A DNA stretch of 64,000 nucleotides, from positions 1-64,000 of the forward strand of contig NZ_FXXN01000028.1 of NCBI RefSeq assembly GCF_900184795.1, read 5' to 3'. Numbering within the stretch: the stretch's first letter is position 1; the number at the start of each line of letters is the position of its first letter. Made by a program: the position numbers and the translations under genes. The notes beneath the pieces were generated by a model that had not been told where the DNA came from, made no database searches, and worked only from the letters and a program-made list of their open reading frames with translations. This stretch comes from Magnetospirillum sp. 15-1. Lineage in GTDB: Bacteria > Pseudomonadota > Alphaproteobacteria > Rhodospirillales > Magnetospirillaceae. Below, piece by piece: positions 56,265 to 64,000 of the stretch.

Positions 56265-56359
56265 TGCATCAGTGCGGGGCCCTTCAGGTCGCCGCCTGCT
56301 TTGCAGGCTTCCATATCGGTATAGCGACCTGAAGGGCCAAACGCCATCGGGGGCCTCAT
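56261..56359 (-). CDS. First 32-residue ORF created by the purC repeat
   Basis: This 33-codon frame has an ATG that overlaps the purC stop (ATGA at 56356-56359) and ends [11 protein letters not shown], the same residues that end PurC. The repeat period of 95 equals 99 coding bases minus the four-base overlap, so each copy re-creates the same stop/start junction. Whether it is translated is unknown. Confidence 0.4.
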   Translation of the reverse strand: MRPPMAFGPSGRYTDMEACKAGGDLKGPALMQ

Positions 56360-57120
56360 TGCATCAGTGCGGGGCCCTTCAGGTCGCGGGGACCGCCCTC
56401 GGGCAGGATGCCGAGGCGGCGGGCCACTTCCTGATAGGCTTCCTCCACACCGCCGAGATCGCGGCGGAAGCGGTCCTTGTCCATCTTGTCGCCGGTACGG
56501 ATGTCCCACAGGCGGCAGGAATCGGGGCTGATCTCGTCGGCCAGGACGATCTGCATGTCGTCGCCGTTGTACAGGCGCCCGAACTCGATCTTGAAGTCCA
56601 CCAGCCGGATGCCGACCCCCAGGAACAGGCCGCACAGGAAGTCGTTGATGCGCAGGGCCAGCGACATCATCTCGTCCAGGTCCTGGGTGGTGGCCCAGCC
56701 GAAGGCGGTGATGTGCTCTTCCGACACCATGGGGTCGTTCAGCGCGTCGGACTTGAAGTACCACTCGACGATGCAGCGGGGCAGCGGCGTGCCCTCGGAC
56801 AGGCCGAAGCGCTGGGCCAGCGAGCCGGCGGCCACGTTGCGCACCACCACCTCGAGCGGGATGATCTCCACCTCGCGCACCAGTTGCTCGCGCATGTTCA
56901 GACGGCGGACGAAATGGGTGGGAACCCCGATCTCGCCCAGGCGCAGCATCAGGTACTCGGAGATGCGGTTGTTCAGGACCCCCTTACCGGTGATGGTGCC
57001 GCGCTTCTGGTTGTTGAAGGCGGTGGCATCATCCTTGAAGTATTGGACCAAGGTGCCGGGCTCGGGTCCTTCGAACAGGACCTTGGCCTTGCCCTCGTAA
57101 ATCTGTCTGCGTCTTGCCAT
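56356..57120 (-). CDS. purC: PurC, SAICAR synthetase
   Basis: This 254-residue purine enzyme joins CAIR and aspartate using ATP. Motifs: [16 protein letters not shown] (start), [30 protein letters not shown], and KIEFGR...[16 protein letters not shown] 57120 gives the standard N-terminus; an upstream start at 57153 adds a non-conserved tail. The last residues ([12 protein letters not shown]) are duplicated downstream by the tandem repeat, and may themselves be a late addition after the family's usual end. Confidence 0.95.
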   Translation of the reverse strand: MARRRQIYEGKAKVLFEGPEPGTLVQYFKDDATAFNNQKRGTITGKGVLNNRISEYLMLRLGEIGVPTHFVRRLNMREQLVREVEIIPLEVVVRNVAAGSLAQRFGLSEGTPLPRCIVEWYFKSDALNDPMVSEEHITAFGWATTQDLDEMMSLALRINDFLCGLFLGVGIRLVDFKIEFGRLYNGDDMQIVLADEISPDSCRLWDIRTGDKMDKDRFRRDLGGVEEAYQEVARRLGILPEGGPRDLKGPALMQ

Positions 57121-57299
57121 GGAAAAAATCCAAATCAATGGCGCCCGCGGCACATCCCCCCACGGAGGTCGGATGGAGGAAACGCACGGACGGCGAAGGG
57201 GCGGCGGACGAGTCCGTCACCCGGTTCGAGCTTGGTATAGCAGGCTCGGTTCCGGGAAACAATGAAACGAAGCGGTAACGCGGGAGGCCCGCGCGCCCT

Positions 57300-58064
57300 T
57301 CACCCCTCGACGGAAGAGTACCCCACCTGATCGGGCCGTCCGGCGGCGAAGCGCCAGACCCGTCCCGTTTCCGCCAGGGACGGCGCCGGCAGGGCGATCA
57401 GCGAGGCCGATACCGTGCCGAAACCGTCAGGGCGGAGAAAGCACATGGCGGGCGTCTCCTCGCCATCGGGGCCGCAGCCGCCGGTGTCGGCCATCAGGGT
57501 CTGCCATGCCGCCCAGTCGCCCCCCTCCGCATGGGACGGATCGGGCATGGGCGCGGCCACCGCGCCGAAGCGGTCGAGATAGGCGGCGATGCGCGGGCTG
57601 GCGCGGTCGTCCAGGTCCAGGGCGCTCAGCATGTGCAATCCCGGGGCGATGGGATGGACCTCGACCCGGCGGCCATCGGCCCGCACCCAAAAGGCGTCGC
57701 GATTGTCGGCCACCACCATGTTGAAGGACCGGTAGGAATCGCCGTTCAGCTCGGCCAGGGCCTGGGCAGCGTCGGCGGCATCGGCATGCTCCAGGGCCTC
57801 CAGCACCAGTTCGCCCCGCGACCGCTTGCCCGGCGCCGGCCCCAAGGTACCGATGCGGTTGAGGATGGCGGCCATCACGCCGGTATCGTTGACGCCCAGC
57901 CAGGTGCCGCCGGCCAGCTCGTCCAGCCCGGCCACCACCTCGGGGCGGTCATCCCACCAGCGGCCCGGCGGCTTCCACGGCCGGGTGTTCATCTCGTCGC
58001 GATTGGCGGCGACGATCAGCGGCCAGTCGTGACCGGGGCGGCGAAGCAAAACAAGAGTGCACAT
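57300..58064 (-). CDS. NRDE/TANGO2-family protein
   Basis: This 254-residue protein begins with MCTLVLLRRPG and has the namesake AANRDE motif (residues 21-26), then GGTWLGVN and SFNMVVAD. A Cys at position 2 is the expected Ntn-hydrolase-like nucleophile. Role in bacteria unknown; TANGO2 is linked to heme or acyl-CoA handling in eukaryotes. Start 58064 places Cys2 correctly; the longer frame from 58151 does not. Confidence 0.9.
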   Translation of the reverse strand: MCTLVLLRRPGHDWPLIVAANRDEMNTRPWKPPGRWWDDRPEVVAGLDELAGGTWLGVNDTGVMAAILNRIGTLGPAPGKRSRGELVLEALEHADAADAAQALAELNGDSYRSFNMVVADNRDAFWVRADGRRVEVHPIAPGLHMLSALDLDDRASPRIAAYLDRFGAVAAPMPDPSHAEGGDWAAWQTLMADTGGCGPDGEETPAMCFLRPDGFGTVSASLIALPAPSLAETGRVWRFAAGRPDQVGYSSVEG

Positions 58065-58175
58065 GCGCAAAAATCCGTTTCTAGCGGCGCTTTCGCCCGT
58101 TATAACACGCCTTGCGTCCGCAGATTTCATCTGCTGGACGCCAGTTGTCACAAAGGATACGGAACGCGGCGCGCC

Positions 58176-58502
58176 ATGACTGCCTTCGACGATCGCGAAA
58201 AAGCCTTCGAAGCCAAGTATCGGCTGGATCAGGAACAGGAATTCAAGGCGAAGATCCGCCGCGACAAGCTTCTGGGCCTATGGGCCGCCGAGCAGATGGG
58301 GATTTCCGGCGACGCCGCCAAGACCTATGCCCTGTCGGTGGTCGACGTGGAATTCGACGCCACCGACCGCGATGCCGGGCACAAGATTGCCCGCGACTTC
58401 ATCGCCAGCGGCGTGGCGCTGGACGAGCACACCATCCGCCATCAGATGGCGGTGCTGCTGGAAGTGGCGCGCGAGCAGATGATCACCGAGATGAAGGCCT
58501 GA
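58176..58502 (+). CDS. DUF1476 protein (F1-ATPase zeta-subunit type)
   Basis: This 108-residue helical protein has the DUF1476 start FDDREKAFEAKYRLDQE and core GLWAAEQMG. In Paracoccus the family member (zeta) inhibits F1-ATPase; many alphaproteobacterial homologues are weaker inhibitors. It is monocistronic, divergent from the NRDE gene. Confidence 0.92.
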   Translation: MTAFDDREKAFEAKYRLDQEQEFKAKIRRDKLLGLWAAEQMGISGDAAKTYALSVVDVEFDATDRDAGHKIARDFIASGVALDEHTIRHQMAVLLEVAREQMITEMKA

Positions 58503-58543
58503 TTCCGACAGGCTTTCGATCCACACCTCGTCCGCCGCGGCCC

Positions 58544-59917
58544 TCAGCCGCCGGCCGGAGCCTCGGCCAGATCGATCTCGTCGACCGGCACCGAGTCGGA
58601 ATAGAAGCAATAGCCGTTGCGGCCCGAGTGCTTGACCCGGTACATGGCCACGTCGGCCGCCTTGCTGACCTCGTCCATGGTGTTGCCGTCATCGGGAAAC
58701 ACCGCGATGCCGATGGACGCCCCCACGTGACAATCGTGCCCCTCGTAGGGAATGGGAGTGCCCAGGGTCTCGATGATCTTGCGCGCCACCATGGCCGCCT
58801 CGCCGGGGCGGCCGATCTCCTCGACCACCACCACGAATTCGTCGCCGCCGACCCGGGACACGGTATCGGAACTGCGGACGCAATTGTTCAGTCGCCGCGC
58901 CACTTCGCGCAGGACGGCGTCGCCGGCTTCGTGGCCCAGGGTGTCGTTGATGGGCTTGAACTTGTCCAGGTCCACATAAAGCACCGCCATCCGGCCGCCG
59001 TGGCGGCGCACACGGGCCAAAGCGTGGCTGATGCGGTCGTTGAGCAGATTGCGGTTGGGCAGCCCGGTCAGGGTGTCGTGATGGGCCAGGCGCTTGATGC
59101 GCTCCTCGTTCTCCTTGCGCTCGGAGATGTCGCGCAGGATACCGGTGAACAGCCGCCCCTTGCCGTAACGCAGTTCGCTCACCGAGATTTCCATGGGGAA
59201 ATGGGACCCGTCGGCCCGGTGCCCCAGGCTTTCCACCGACCGGCCCATCAGCTTGGCGGAACCGGCCATGTACTGGGCGAACAGCTCCTGATGCTGCTCC
59301 CGCAGCTCCGAGCCCATCATCACACCGATGTGCTGGCCGACCAGCTTGCCCTTGCCATAGCCGAACATGCGGTCGGCGGCCGGGTTGGCGGTCTCGATGA
59401 TGCCGCGCTCGTCCACGGTGATGATGCCTTCGGCCACCGAGGCCAGCACCCCCTGCAGCCGCTCCTCGCGCTCGCGCAGCGCCTCGGCCGACTTGACGAA
59501 TTTCGAGATGTCGCGGGCCTCGACCAGGAAGCTCTCCTCGGGTCCGGGAATCAATCGGACCCGGATTTCCGCCTCGAACAGGGTGCCGTCGCGACGCATC
59601 AGCTTCAGCGGCAGGAACTCTTCCTCGGCCAGCAATTCCCAGCCGGCCTCCACCAGGAAGCGGTAGTCGGTCTCGACGAATTCGACGAAGGCCATGCCCA
59701 CGGCATCGGCCTGCGAACCCAGCCCGAGGACCCTGACGCCGGCCTGATTGATGAAGACCACATTGCCCTGGCGCAGGACGCAAACGAGCGCCGACACGAG
59801 CTCGAGCAGCTCGTGATCCGCAACCACCTTCCCAGCCCCGGCAACAACGGACGAGGGCACGTTTTCCCCCACGACAATAGTCTGGTGATGGTCCGTCGAA
59901 TGGAGGGGGGTTGTCAA
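58544..59917 (-). CDS. Dual-PAS diguanylate cyclase (GGDEF)
   Basis: This 457-residue cytoplasmic protein has two PAS domains (about 35-150 and 160-275; second with GIITVDERGIIETANPAADRMFGY) and a GGDEF domain (about 290-445). The active-site GGDEF is intact (RVGGDEFVVV) and the product-inhibition I-site RSSD lies exactly five residues before it. It should make cyclic di-GMP in response to a redox or small-ligand signal. There is no EAL domain. Confidence 0.93.
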   Translation of the reverse strand: MTTPLHSTDHHQTIVVGENVPSSVVAGAGKVVADHELLELVSALVCVLRQGNVVFINQAGVRVLGLGSQADAVGMAFVEFVETDYRFLVEAGWELLAEEEFLPLKLMRRDGTLFEAEIRVRLIPGPEESFLVEARDISKFVKSAEALREREERLQGVLASVAEGIITVDERGIIETANPAADRMFGYGKGKLVGQHIGVMMGSELREQHQELFAQYMAGSAKLMGRSVESLGHRADGSHFPMEISVSELRYGKGRLFTGILRDISERKENEERIKRLAHHDTLTGLPNRNLLNDRISHALARVRRHGGRMAVLYVDLDKFKPINDTLGHEAGDAVLREVARRLNNCVRSSDTVSRVGGDEFVVVVEEIGRPGEAAMVARKIIETLGTPIPYEGHDCHVGASIGIAVFPDDGNTMDEVSKAADVAMYRVKHSGRNGYCFYSDSVPVDEIDLAEAPAGG

Positions 59918-59945
59918 TATCTGCGAGGATAATCGGTGATTTTAA

Positions 59946-60875
59946 TCAACCTTTAGAGTCGAAACCCAACCGTACCGACAATTCCGCGAGCCGGGCGAAG
60001 GGCGACGCCCCCATCCGCAGGGAAAGGTCGCCAGCCCGGCGCACGCCTTCGCGGCCGAAGCGCTCGCGCACCGCCTCCTCCAGCCAGGCCTCGGCCTGGG
60101 CGTGGCGGGCGGCGGCCAGACGCCCCCCCTCTCCCAGCCAGCCGGCATGGGCGTCGATGGCGGCGACCAGGGAGTCCATCCCCTCGCGCCGGGCGGAGGA
60201 GACCATCAGCACCGGCGTCTCCCAGCCCTCGTGATCGCCGCCGCCGCCCAGACCCAGGGCTCCCTGCACATCGGCGCGGGCACGGACCGCCGCCGCGCCC
60301 ATGTCGGCCTTGGTGACCACCACCACATGGGGAATCTCGGCGATGCCGGCCTTCATGAACTGCAGCGAATCGCCCGAACCCGGCTGGACGCAGAACAGCA
60401 CGGTATCGGCCACGCCGACCACGTCGGTTTCGCTCTGGCCCACACCGACCGTCTCGATCAGCACCACGTCGTAAAGCGCCCGCATCAGCACCATGGCCGA
60501 AACGGTCAGCGCCGCCAGCCCGCCCAGGCGGTCACGGGCCGCCATGGAACGCACGAAGATGCCCTGATCCTCGGGATCGGTGGTCAGCCGGGTGCGATCC
60601 CCCAGCAGAGCGCCGCCCGAGCGCCGCGACGAAGGATCGACGGCGATGCAGCCCACCGTGCGCCCATCGGCGCGCCAGCCGCCGATCAGGGCGTTCATCA
60701 AGGTGGACTTGCCGACGCCTGGCGGCCCGGTCATGCCCACCACGTGGGCGCGCGGTTCGGCATAGGCGCTGTCCAGCAGGGCCACGGTGGCGGGCGCGTC
60801 GGGAAAACGCTCCAGTTCGGCCAGGGCACGGGCCAGGGCGGCCTTACCGCCCGCCCGGATGTCGTCAAGGGTCAC
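59946..60875 (-). CDS. MeaB/ArgK-type GTPase
   Basis: This 309-residue G3E-family GTPase chaperones methylmalonyl-CoA mutase (or a related B12 mutase). Walker A GPPGVGKST (about 52-60), the DPSS...GGALLGD switch region, ETVGVGQSE, and the base-recognition TKAD are present. GTG 60875 with AAAGGA upstream is preferred; a TTG frame from 60920 is possible. No mutase gene is nearby. Confidence 0.92.
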   Translation of the reverse strand: MTLDDIRAGGKAALARALAELERFPDAPATVALLDSAYAEPRAHVVGMTGPPGVGKSTLMNALIGGWRADGRTVGCIAVDPSSRRSGGALLGDRTRLTTDPEDQGIFVRSMAARDRLGGLAALTVSAMVLMRALYDVVLIETVGVGQSETDVVGVADTVLFCVQPGSGDSLQFMKAGIAEIPHVVVVTKADMGAAAVRARADVQGALGLGGGGDHEGWETPVLMVSSARREGMDSLVAAIDAHAGWLGEGGRLAAARHAQAEAWLEEAVRERFGREGVRRAGDLSLRMGASPFARLAELSVRLGFDSKG

Positions 60876-60978
60876 GATCGGTCCTTTCGCCAGAGGCGGC
60901 GGCGCCAAAATTCGCGGCAATTGTGTTCGTCCCCGAGAGGGTGGTCAAGCGCGGCGCTCGGGCCTATAGTGCGGTGCA

Positions 60979-61452
60979 ATGAAGACCGCGTCCCGCCCCA
61001 TCGCCCTCTCGGTGGCCGGCATCTGCCTGGCCTCCCTGGCTGTCGCCCTGGTCGCCCAGTACGGGTTCGGCCTGCGTCCCTGCAATCTGTGCCTGATCCA
61101 GCGGGTGCCGTTCGTCCTGGCCGCCCTGCTCGGCCTGCTGGCGCTGAGGGACGGCCAGCCCGCCGCCCTGCTGCTGCGCCTCGCCGGCACTGCCCTGCTG
61201 ATCAACGGCGGCATCGCCGTGTATCACGTGGGCGTGGAGCAGCATTGGTGGGCCTCGGCGGTCTGTTCCGGCGGTCAGCAAGGCGCCGTGGCGGTGGCCG
61301 ACCTGCTGGCCGAGATGAGCAAGCCGGCGGAAGCCCAGTGCGATTCTCCGGCCTGGTCATTCCACGGCATCACCATGGCCGCCCTCAACGTACCGTTCTC
61401 GGCCCTGCTGGGCCTGGGTATTCTGTGGGCGGTGAAGCGTTCGGAGGCCTAG
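60979..61452 (+). CDS. dsbB: DsbB-family disulfide bond formation protein
   Basis: This 157-residue membrane protein has four predicted helices. The periplasmic Cys pair RPCNLCLIQR (residues 35-38) is the quinone-linked CxxC of DsbB; a second pair in the loop is CSGG (about 95) and QCDSP (about 115). It reoxidises DsbA. Followed by coq7 after two bases. Confidence 0.92.
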   Translation: MKTASRPIALSVAGICLASLAVALVAQYGFGLRPCNLCLIQRVPFVLAALLGLLALRDGQPAALLLRLAGTALLINGGIAVYHVGVEQHWWASAVCSGGQQGAVAVADLLAEMSKPAEAQCDSPAWSFHGITMAALNVPFSALLGLGILWAVKRSEA

Positions 61453-61454
61453 CC

Positions 61455-62009
61455 ATGAAGACCGCGGATAAACGCATTCCCGGCGACCTGGACCATGCCG
61501 GCCTGATCGACCGCTTCCTGCGGGTCAATCAGGCGGGTGAGTTGGGCGCCGTGCGCATCTATGAGGGACAGAGGGCGATCCTCGGCCGCAAGGGGGGTAA
61601 GGCCGCTCCACTGCTCAAGCGTATGGCAGAGCAGGAACAGGAACATCTGGACGCCTTCAACCGTCTGATCGCCGAGCGCCGCACCCGGCCGACCGTCCTG
61701 TCGCCGCTGTGGCATCTGGCCGGCTTCGCGCTCGGGGCCGGTACCGCCCTGCTGGGCGAGAAGGCGGCCATGGCCTGCACCGTGGCGGTGGAGGAGACCA
61801 TCGACGAGCACTACGCCCGTCAGGCCCAGCAATTGGGCGAGGACGAGGCGGCGCTGAAGGAGACCATCCTCAGGTTCCGCGACGAGGAGATCGAGCACCG
61901 CGACATCGGGCTGGAGCACGGCGCCGAGCAGGCTCCGGCCTATCCCCTGCTGTCGGCGACCATCAAGGGCGGCTGCCGTCTGGCCATCTGGCTCAGCGAG
62001 CGGATCTGA
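61455..62009 (+). CDS. coq7: Coq7, demethoxyubiquinone hydroxylase
   Basis: This 184-residue di-iron monooxygenase of ubiquinone synthesis shows the ligand motifs RVNQAGELGAVRIYEGQ (Glu about 29), QEQEHLDAF (Glu/His about 60-63), VEETIDEHYARQ (about 112) and RDEEIEHRDIG (about 144-151). Its 3' end overlaps the convergent phosphatase gene by 17 bases. Confidence 0.95.
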   Translation: MKTADKRIPGDLDHAGLIDRFLRVNQAGELGAVRIYEGQRAILGRKGGKAAPLLKRMAEQEQEHLDAFNRLIAERRTRPTVLSPLWHLAGFALGAGTALLGEKAAMACTVAVEETIDEHYARQAQQLGEDEAALKETILRFRDEEIEHRDIGLEHGAEQAPAYPLLSATIKGGCRLAIWLSERI

Positions 62010-62583
62010 CCCGCCACCCGGCCGGTTCGATCCGGGTGATCAGGCCGTTGCGCGACGGCATTTCGGGCAGCATCTCCACCGGCCAGCCCAGGTGATGCAG
62101 CGCCAGCGAGCGCACCACGTTGCCGTGGGATACCACCAGCACATGACCATCCGCCGCCAGGGGCAGGATGTCGGCCTCGAAGCAGGTGACGGAGCGCTCC
62201 AGGCAATCCAGCATGGACTCGCCGCCTTGGGGCCGGAACGCCACGTCGAAGGCCACCTGGCGGCGGACCGGATCGGCCGCCAGGGCCGCCTCGTCGTCGG
62301 CCACACCCTCGAACACGCCGAAATTCCGCTCGTTCAGCCGCTCCAGGCCCCTTCGGCGGCCGACCACCCGCGCCTGGGCGGCCTCCAGCAGCAGGTCGCA
62401 GGTGTCCACCGCCCGCGACAGGCGGGACGTCAGCACATGGGCGAAACGCAGCCCGTACAGGGCGCGGCCGGCCTCTTGCGCCTGGGCACGCCCCAGCTCG
62501 GTCAGCGGATGATCGCTGACGCCCGACAATACCCGGTCGCGATTGCCCTCGGACTGGCCGTGGCGGACGAGATAGATGGTCAC
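61993..62583 (-). CDS. Histidine phosphatase-family protein
   Basis: This 196-residue phosphoglycerate-mutase-like protein has the catalytic LVRHGQSEGN at residues 5-14 (His8) and the second His in VVSHGNVVRSLA (about 154). Could be a 2,3-bisphosphoglycerate-dependent mutase or a broad phosphatase; GpmA-specific features are incomplete. Start overlaps the NUDIX stop (ATGA at 62580-62583). Confidence 0.9.
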   Translation of the reverse strand: MTIYLVRHGQSEGNRDRVLSGVSDHPLTELGRAQAQEAGRALYGLRFAHVLTSRLSRAVDTCDLLLEAAQARVVGRRRGLERLNERNFGVFEGVADDEAALAADPVRRQVAFDVAFRPQGGESMLDCLERSVTCFEADILPLAADGHVLVVSHGNVVRSLALHHLGWPVEMLPEMPSRNGLITRIEPAGWRVRSAR

Positions 62584-63287
62584 GGCAACAACCCTTTCAA
62601 CCGGGCCATGTAGAAGGCGTTGATGGCGTGGGCGTCCTCCACGCCGCCCTCGGCCACCATCCCGACGAAGCGGGCCGGCGTCACCTGGACGATGTCGAAG
62701 ATGCCCTCGGACAATTGCGGTTCTCCCACTCCCGACAGTTCCGCCAGGAAATAGTCGAGGCGGGCATTGGACAGCGAGGTGTCGCAGAACGTCCGGCCCA
62801 GATGGATGGCGCCGGAGGCCCGGCCGCCGGTCTCCTCGGCGACCTCGCGCAGCACGGTTTCCTCCAGCCCATCCCCCACCTCGACCGAACCACGGGGAAT
62901 TTCCAGCAGGAACCGGCCGATGGCATGACGGAAGACCCGCAGCAGGACGATCCGTCCCTCGAACAGCGGCAACACCGCCACCCCCCCGGCATTGTTGACG
63001 TAGACCACCCGATTGTGGGTGCCGAGCGAACCGTCGGGAAAACGCACCGCATCGCGCAGGGCCAGAATATAGGCATCCTCGGCCAGGACGCCCACCGAGG
63101 CCGAGGCGGGCGGCAGGCCCTTGGCCCGGTTGCGCCGCTCCACCACCCTCGAGGCGGCGGCAATGTCCGCCTCGTCGAGCAGGATGGCGACGCCGTCCCC
63201 CGGCCGGTGAAACAGCTCCGGCCGGGTCGCCATCAGGTCACGATAGCGGCGGTAATCGGCCCGCCGCCGCGATCCCTCCAATCCCAT
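62580..63287 (-). CDS. NUDIX hydrolase
   Basis: This 235-residue protein has a Nudix box GSVEVGDGLEETVLREVAEE near residue 145, matching the consensus except Asp in place of the first Glu. The unusual N-terminal extension of about 85 residues (GLEGSRRRADYRRY..., RPGDGVAILLDEADI) is not recognised. Start 63287 overlaps the universal-stress gene stop (TGATG). The substrate is unknown; coupling to a phosphatase suggests nucleotide or sugar-phosphate turnover. Confidence 0.88.
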   Translation of the reverse strand: MGLEGSRRRADYRRYRDLMATRPELFHRPGDGVAILLDEADIAAASRVVERRNRAKGLPPASASVGVLAEDAYILALRDAVRFPDGSLGTHNRVVYVNNAGGVAVLPLFEGRIVLLRVFRHAIGRFLLEIPRGSVEVGDGLEETVLREVAEETGGRASGAIHLGRTFCDTSLSNARLDYFLAELSGVGEPQLSEGIFDIVQVTPARFVGMVAEGGVEDAHAINAFYMARLKGLLP

Positions 63288-64000
63288 CAATGGCACATCA
63301 GCACGTGCAGCGGCGCGTGGGAGATGACGTGGCGGGTGACGCCGCCCATGATCAGCTGGCGCAGGCGCGAATGGGTGTAGGCCCCCATGACCAGCAGGTC
63401 GGCGCCGGTCTTGCGGACCTGCCCCAGCAATTCCTCGCCGGCATGGGAGTTGGGGGCGTGGATGACGGTGGTGGTCGCGGCGATGCCGTTCCAGGCCAGA
63501 TAGCTCTCCAGCTCTCCGGCAGGGGCGGGACCGCCGGCATGCTCGGCCACGGTCAGGATGGTCACCGATGCCGCCCCCCTCAGGAAGGGCATGGCGAAGG
63601 CCACGGCACGGGCGGCCTCGGCGCTGCCGTTCCAGGCGATACACACATTGGTGCCGGGCAGCGGAGCCGGATCGGCCGGGCACAGCAGCAGCGGACGGCC
63701 ACAGGCCATCAGCGCGGTGTTCAGGGTGATCTTGGCCGCCACCTCGGCCTCGCCGCCGGGATGGCCGAACACCACCAGGTCGGAGACCCGGCCGCGCCAG
63801 GTGACCACGTCCTCCTCGCGCCCGACCACCTCGACCCACTCGGCGGACAGGCCGTCGACCGGCGGCGCGTCGGCCAGCGGCGCGCCGTTGCGGGCCAGGG
63901 CGGCGTCGAAGGCGGTCCGCGCCAGCTTGGCGCGTTGGGCGGCCTGGGTCTCGGCGATGCCGATCATCTCCTCGACCATGGCCCCCGACATTCCCTCGCC
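63287..64000 (-). CDS. Universal stress protein, tandem UspA type (5' end outside window)
   Basis: The frame is open through the right edge; 237 residues are visible. The C-terminal UspA domain is clear: IAWNGSAEAARAVAFAMPFL, TTVIHAPNSHAGEELL, LLVMGAYTHSRLRQLIMGGVTRHVI, with the ATP-loop pattern GxxxxS/T. The first visible half is the end of another Usp-like domain. ATG 63991 is probably internal, not the true start. Confidence 0.88.
   Translation of the reverse strand, partial: GEGMSGAMVEEMIGIAETQAAQRAKLARTAFDAALARNGAPLADAPPVDGLSAEWVEVVGREEDVVTWRGRVSDLVVFGHPGGEAEVAAKITLNTALMACGRPLLLCPADPAPLPGTNVCIAWNGSAEAARAVAFAMPFLRGAASVTILTVAEHAGGPAPAGELESYLAWNGIAATTTVIHAPNSHAGEELLGQVRKTGADLLVMGAYTHSRLRQLIMGGVTRHVISHAPLHVLMCH

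Larger units (their letters stand above)
56166..56387. repeat. 95-bp tandem duplication of the purC 3' end
   Basis: Two full copies (56166-56260 and 56261-56355) and the matching end of purC (56356-56387) repeat with a 95-bp period. Each unit contains a nested palindrome: CCTTCAGGTCGC and GCGACCTGAAGG flanking the hairpin GCCTGC-TTT-GCAGGC. The two copies are identical except for a few changes at the left edge of the outer one (56171-56187). Confidence 0.95.

Overview
The window looks like an alphaproteobacterial chromosome of the Rhodospirillaceae, most likely Magnetospirillum or a close relative. This rests on high G+C, a draT-draG-nifHDK arrangement, sigma-54/NifA promoters, many chemoreceptors, and tandem palindromic repeats typical of alphaproteobacteria. 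Everything here was read by eye. Family assignments come from motifs and remembered family features, not from database searches.

Region 1 (1-13633) is an integrated mobile element. It starts with the 3' end of an IS5-type transposase and ends at a 3' fragment of tRNA-Arg(CCG) that marks the right attachment site. Between them lie a P4-type integrase, a higBA toxin-antitoxin pair, a chain of five start/stop-overlapping genes (MerR-like regulator, AlpA-like regulator, two small proteins, primase-helicase), and an HK97-type head module (portal, protease, capsid, connector). A plasmid-like helix-turn-helix gene, a secreted nuclease and an unknown gene follow. No terminase, tail or lysis gene is visible, so the element resembles a capsid-forming phage satellite more than a complete prophage.

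Region 2 (13634-36510) is a nitrogen-fixation island. After cspA, slyX and a small gene come nifB-fdxN-nifZ-nifT, a SIR2-like gene and a Shethna FeSII-like 2Fe-2S protein. Two chemoreceptors follow, then the leftward draT-draG-draB-like operon, nifHDK, and nifE-nifN-nifX-DUF269-fdxB-nifQ, then iscA(nif)-nifV-nifW. Four -24/-12 promoters with TGT-N10-ACA NifA sites precede nifB, nifH, nifE and the iscA-like gene. The products make nitrogenase (HDK), build FeMo-cofactor (B, E, N, X, Q, V), supply electrons or metal clusters (FdxN, FdxB, IscA), protect the enzyme (FeSII-like, NifW) and switch NifH off by ADP-ribosylation (DraT/DraG). nifA, nifU and nifS are not in the window.

Region 3 (36500-64000) is ordinary chromosome. 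It holds clpB, a Crp/Fnr regulator, a soluble chemoreceptor, pyruvate kinase, a GntR regulator divergent from a branched-chain amino-acid-type binding protein, a quinone-oxidoreductase-like enzyme, a bacteriohemerythrin and uppP. An acetate-uptake block follows: actP with its DUF485 partner, a frameshifted CBS/DUF294 gene and a membrane sensor fused to a DnaQ-type exonuclease. Then come purS/purC with a remarkable tandem duplication at the purC stop codon, an NRDE protein, a DUF1476 protein, a PAS-GGDEF protein, a MeaB-type GTPase, dsbB, coq7, a histidine phosphatase, a NUDIX protein and the start-truncated end of a universal stress protein.
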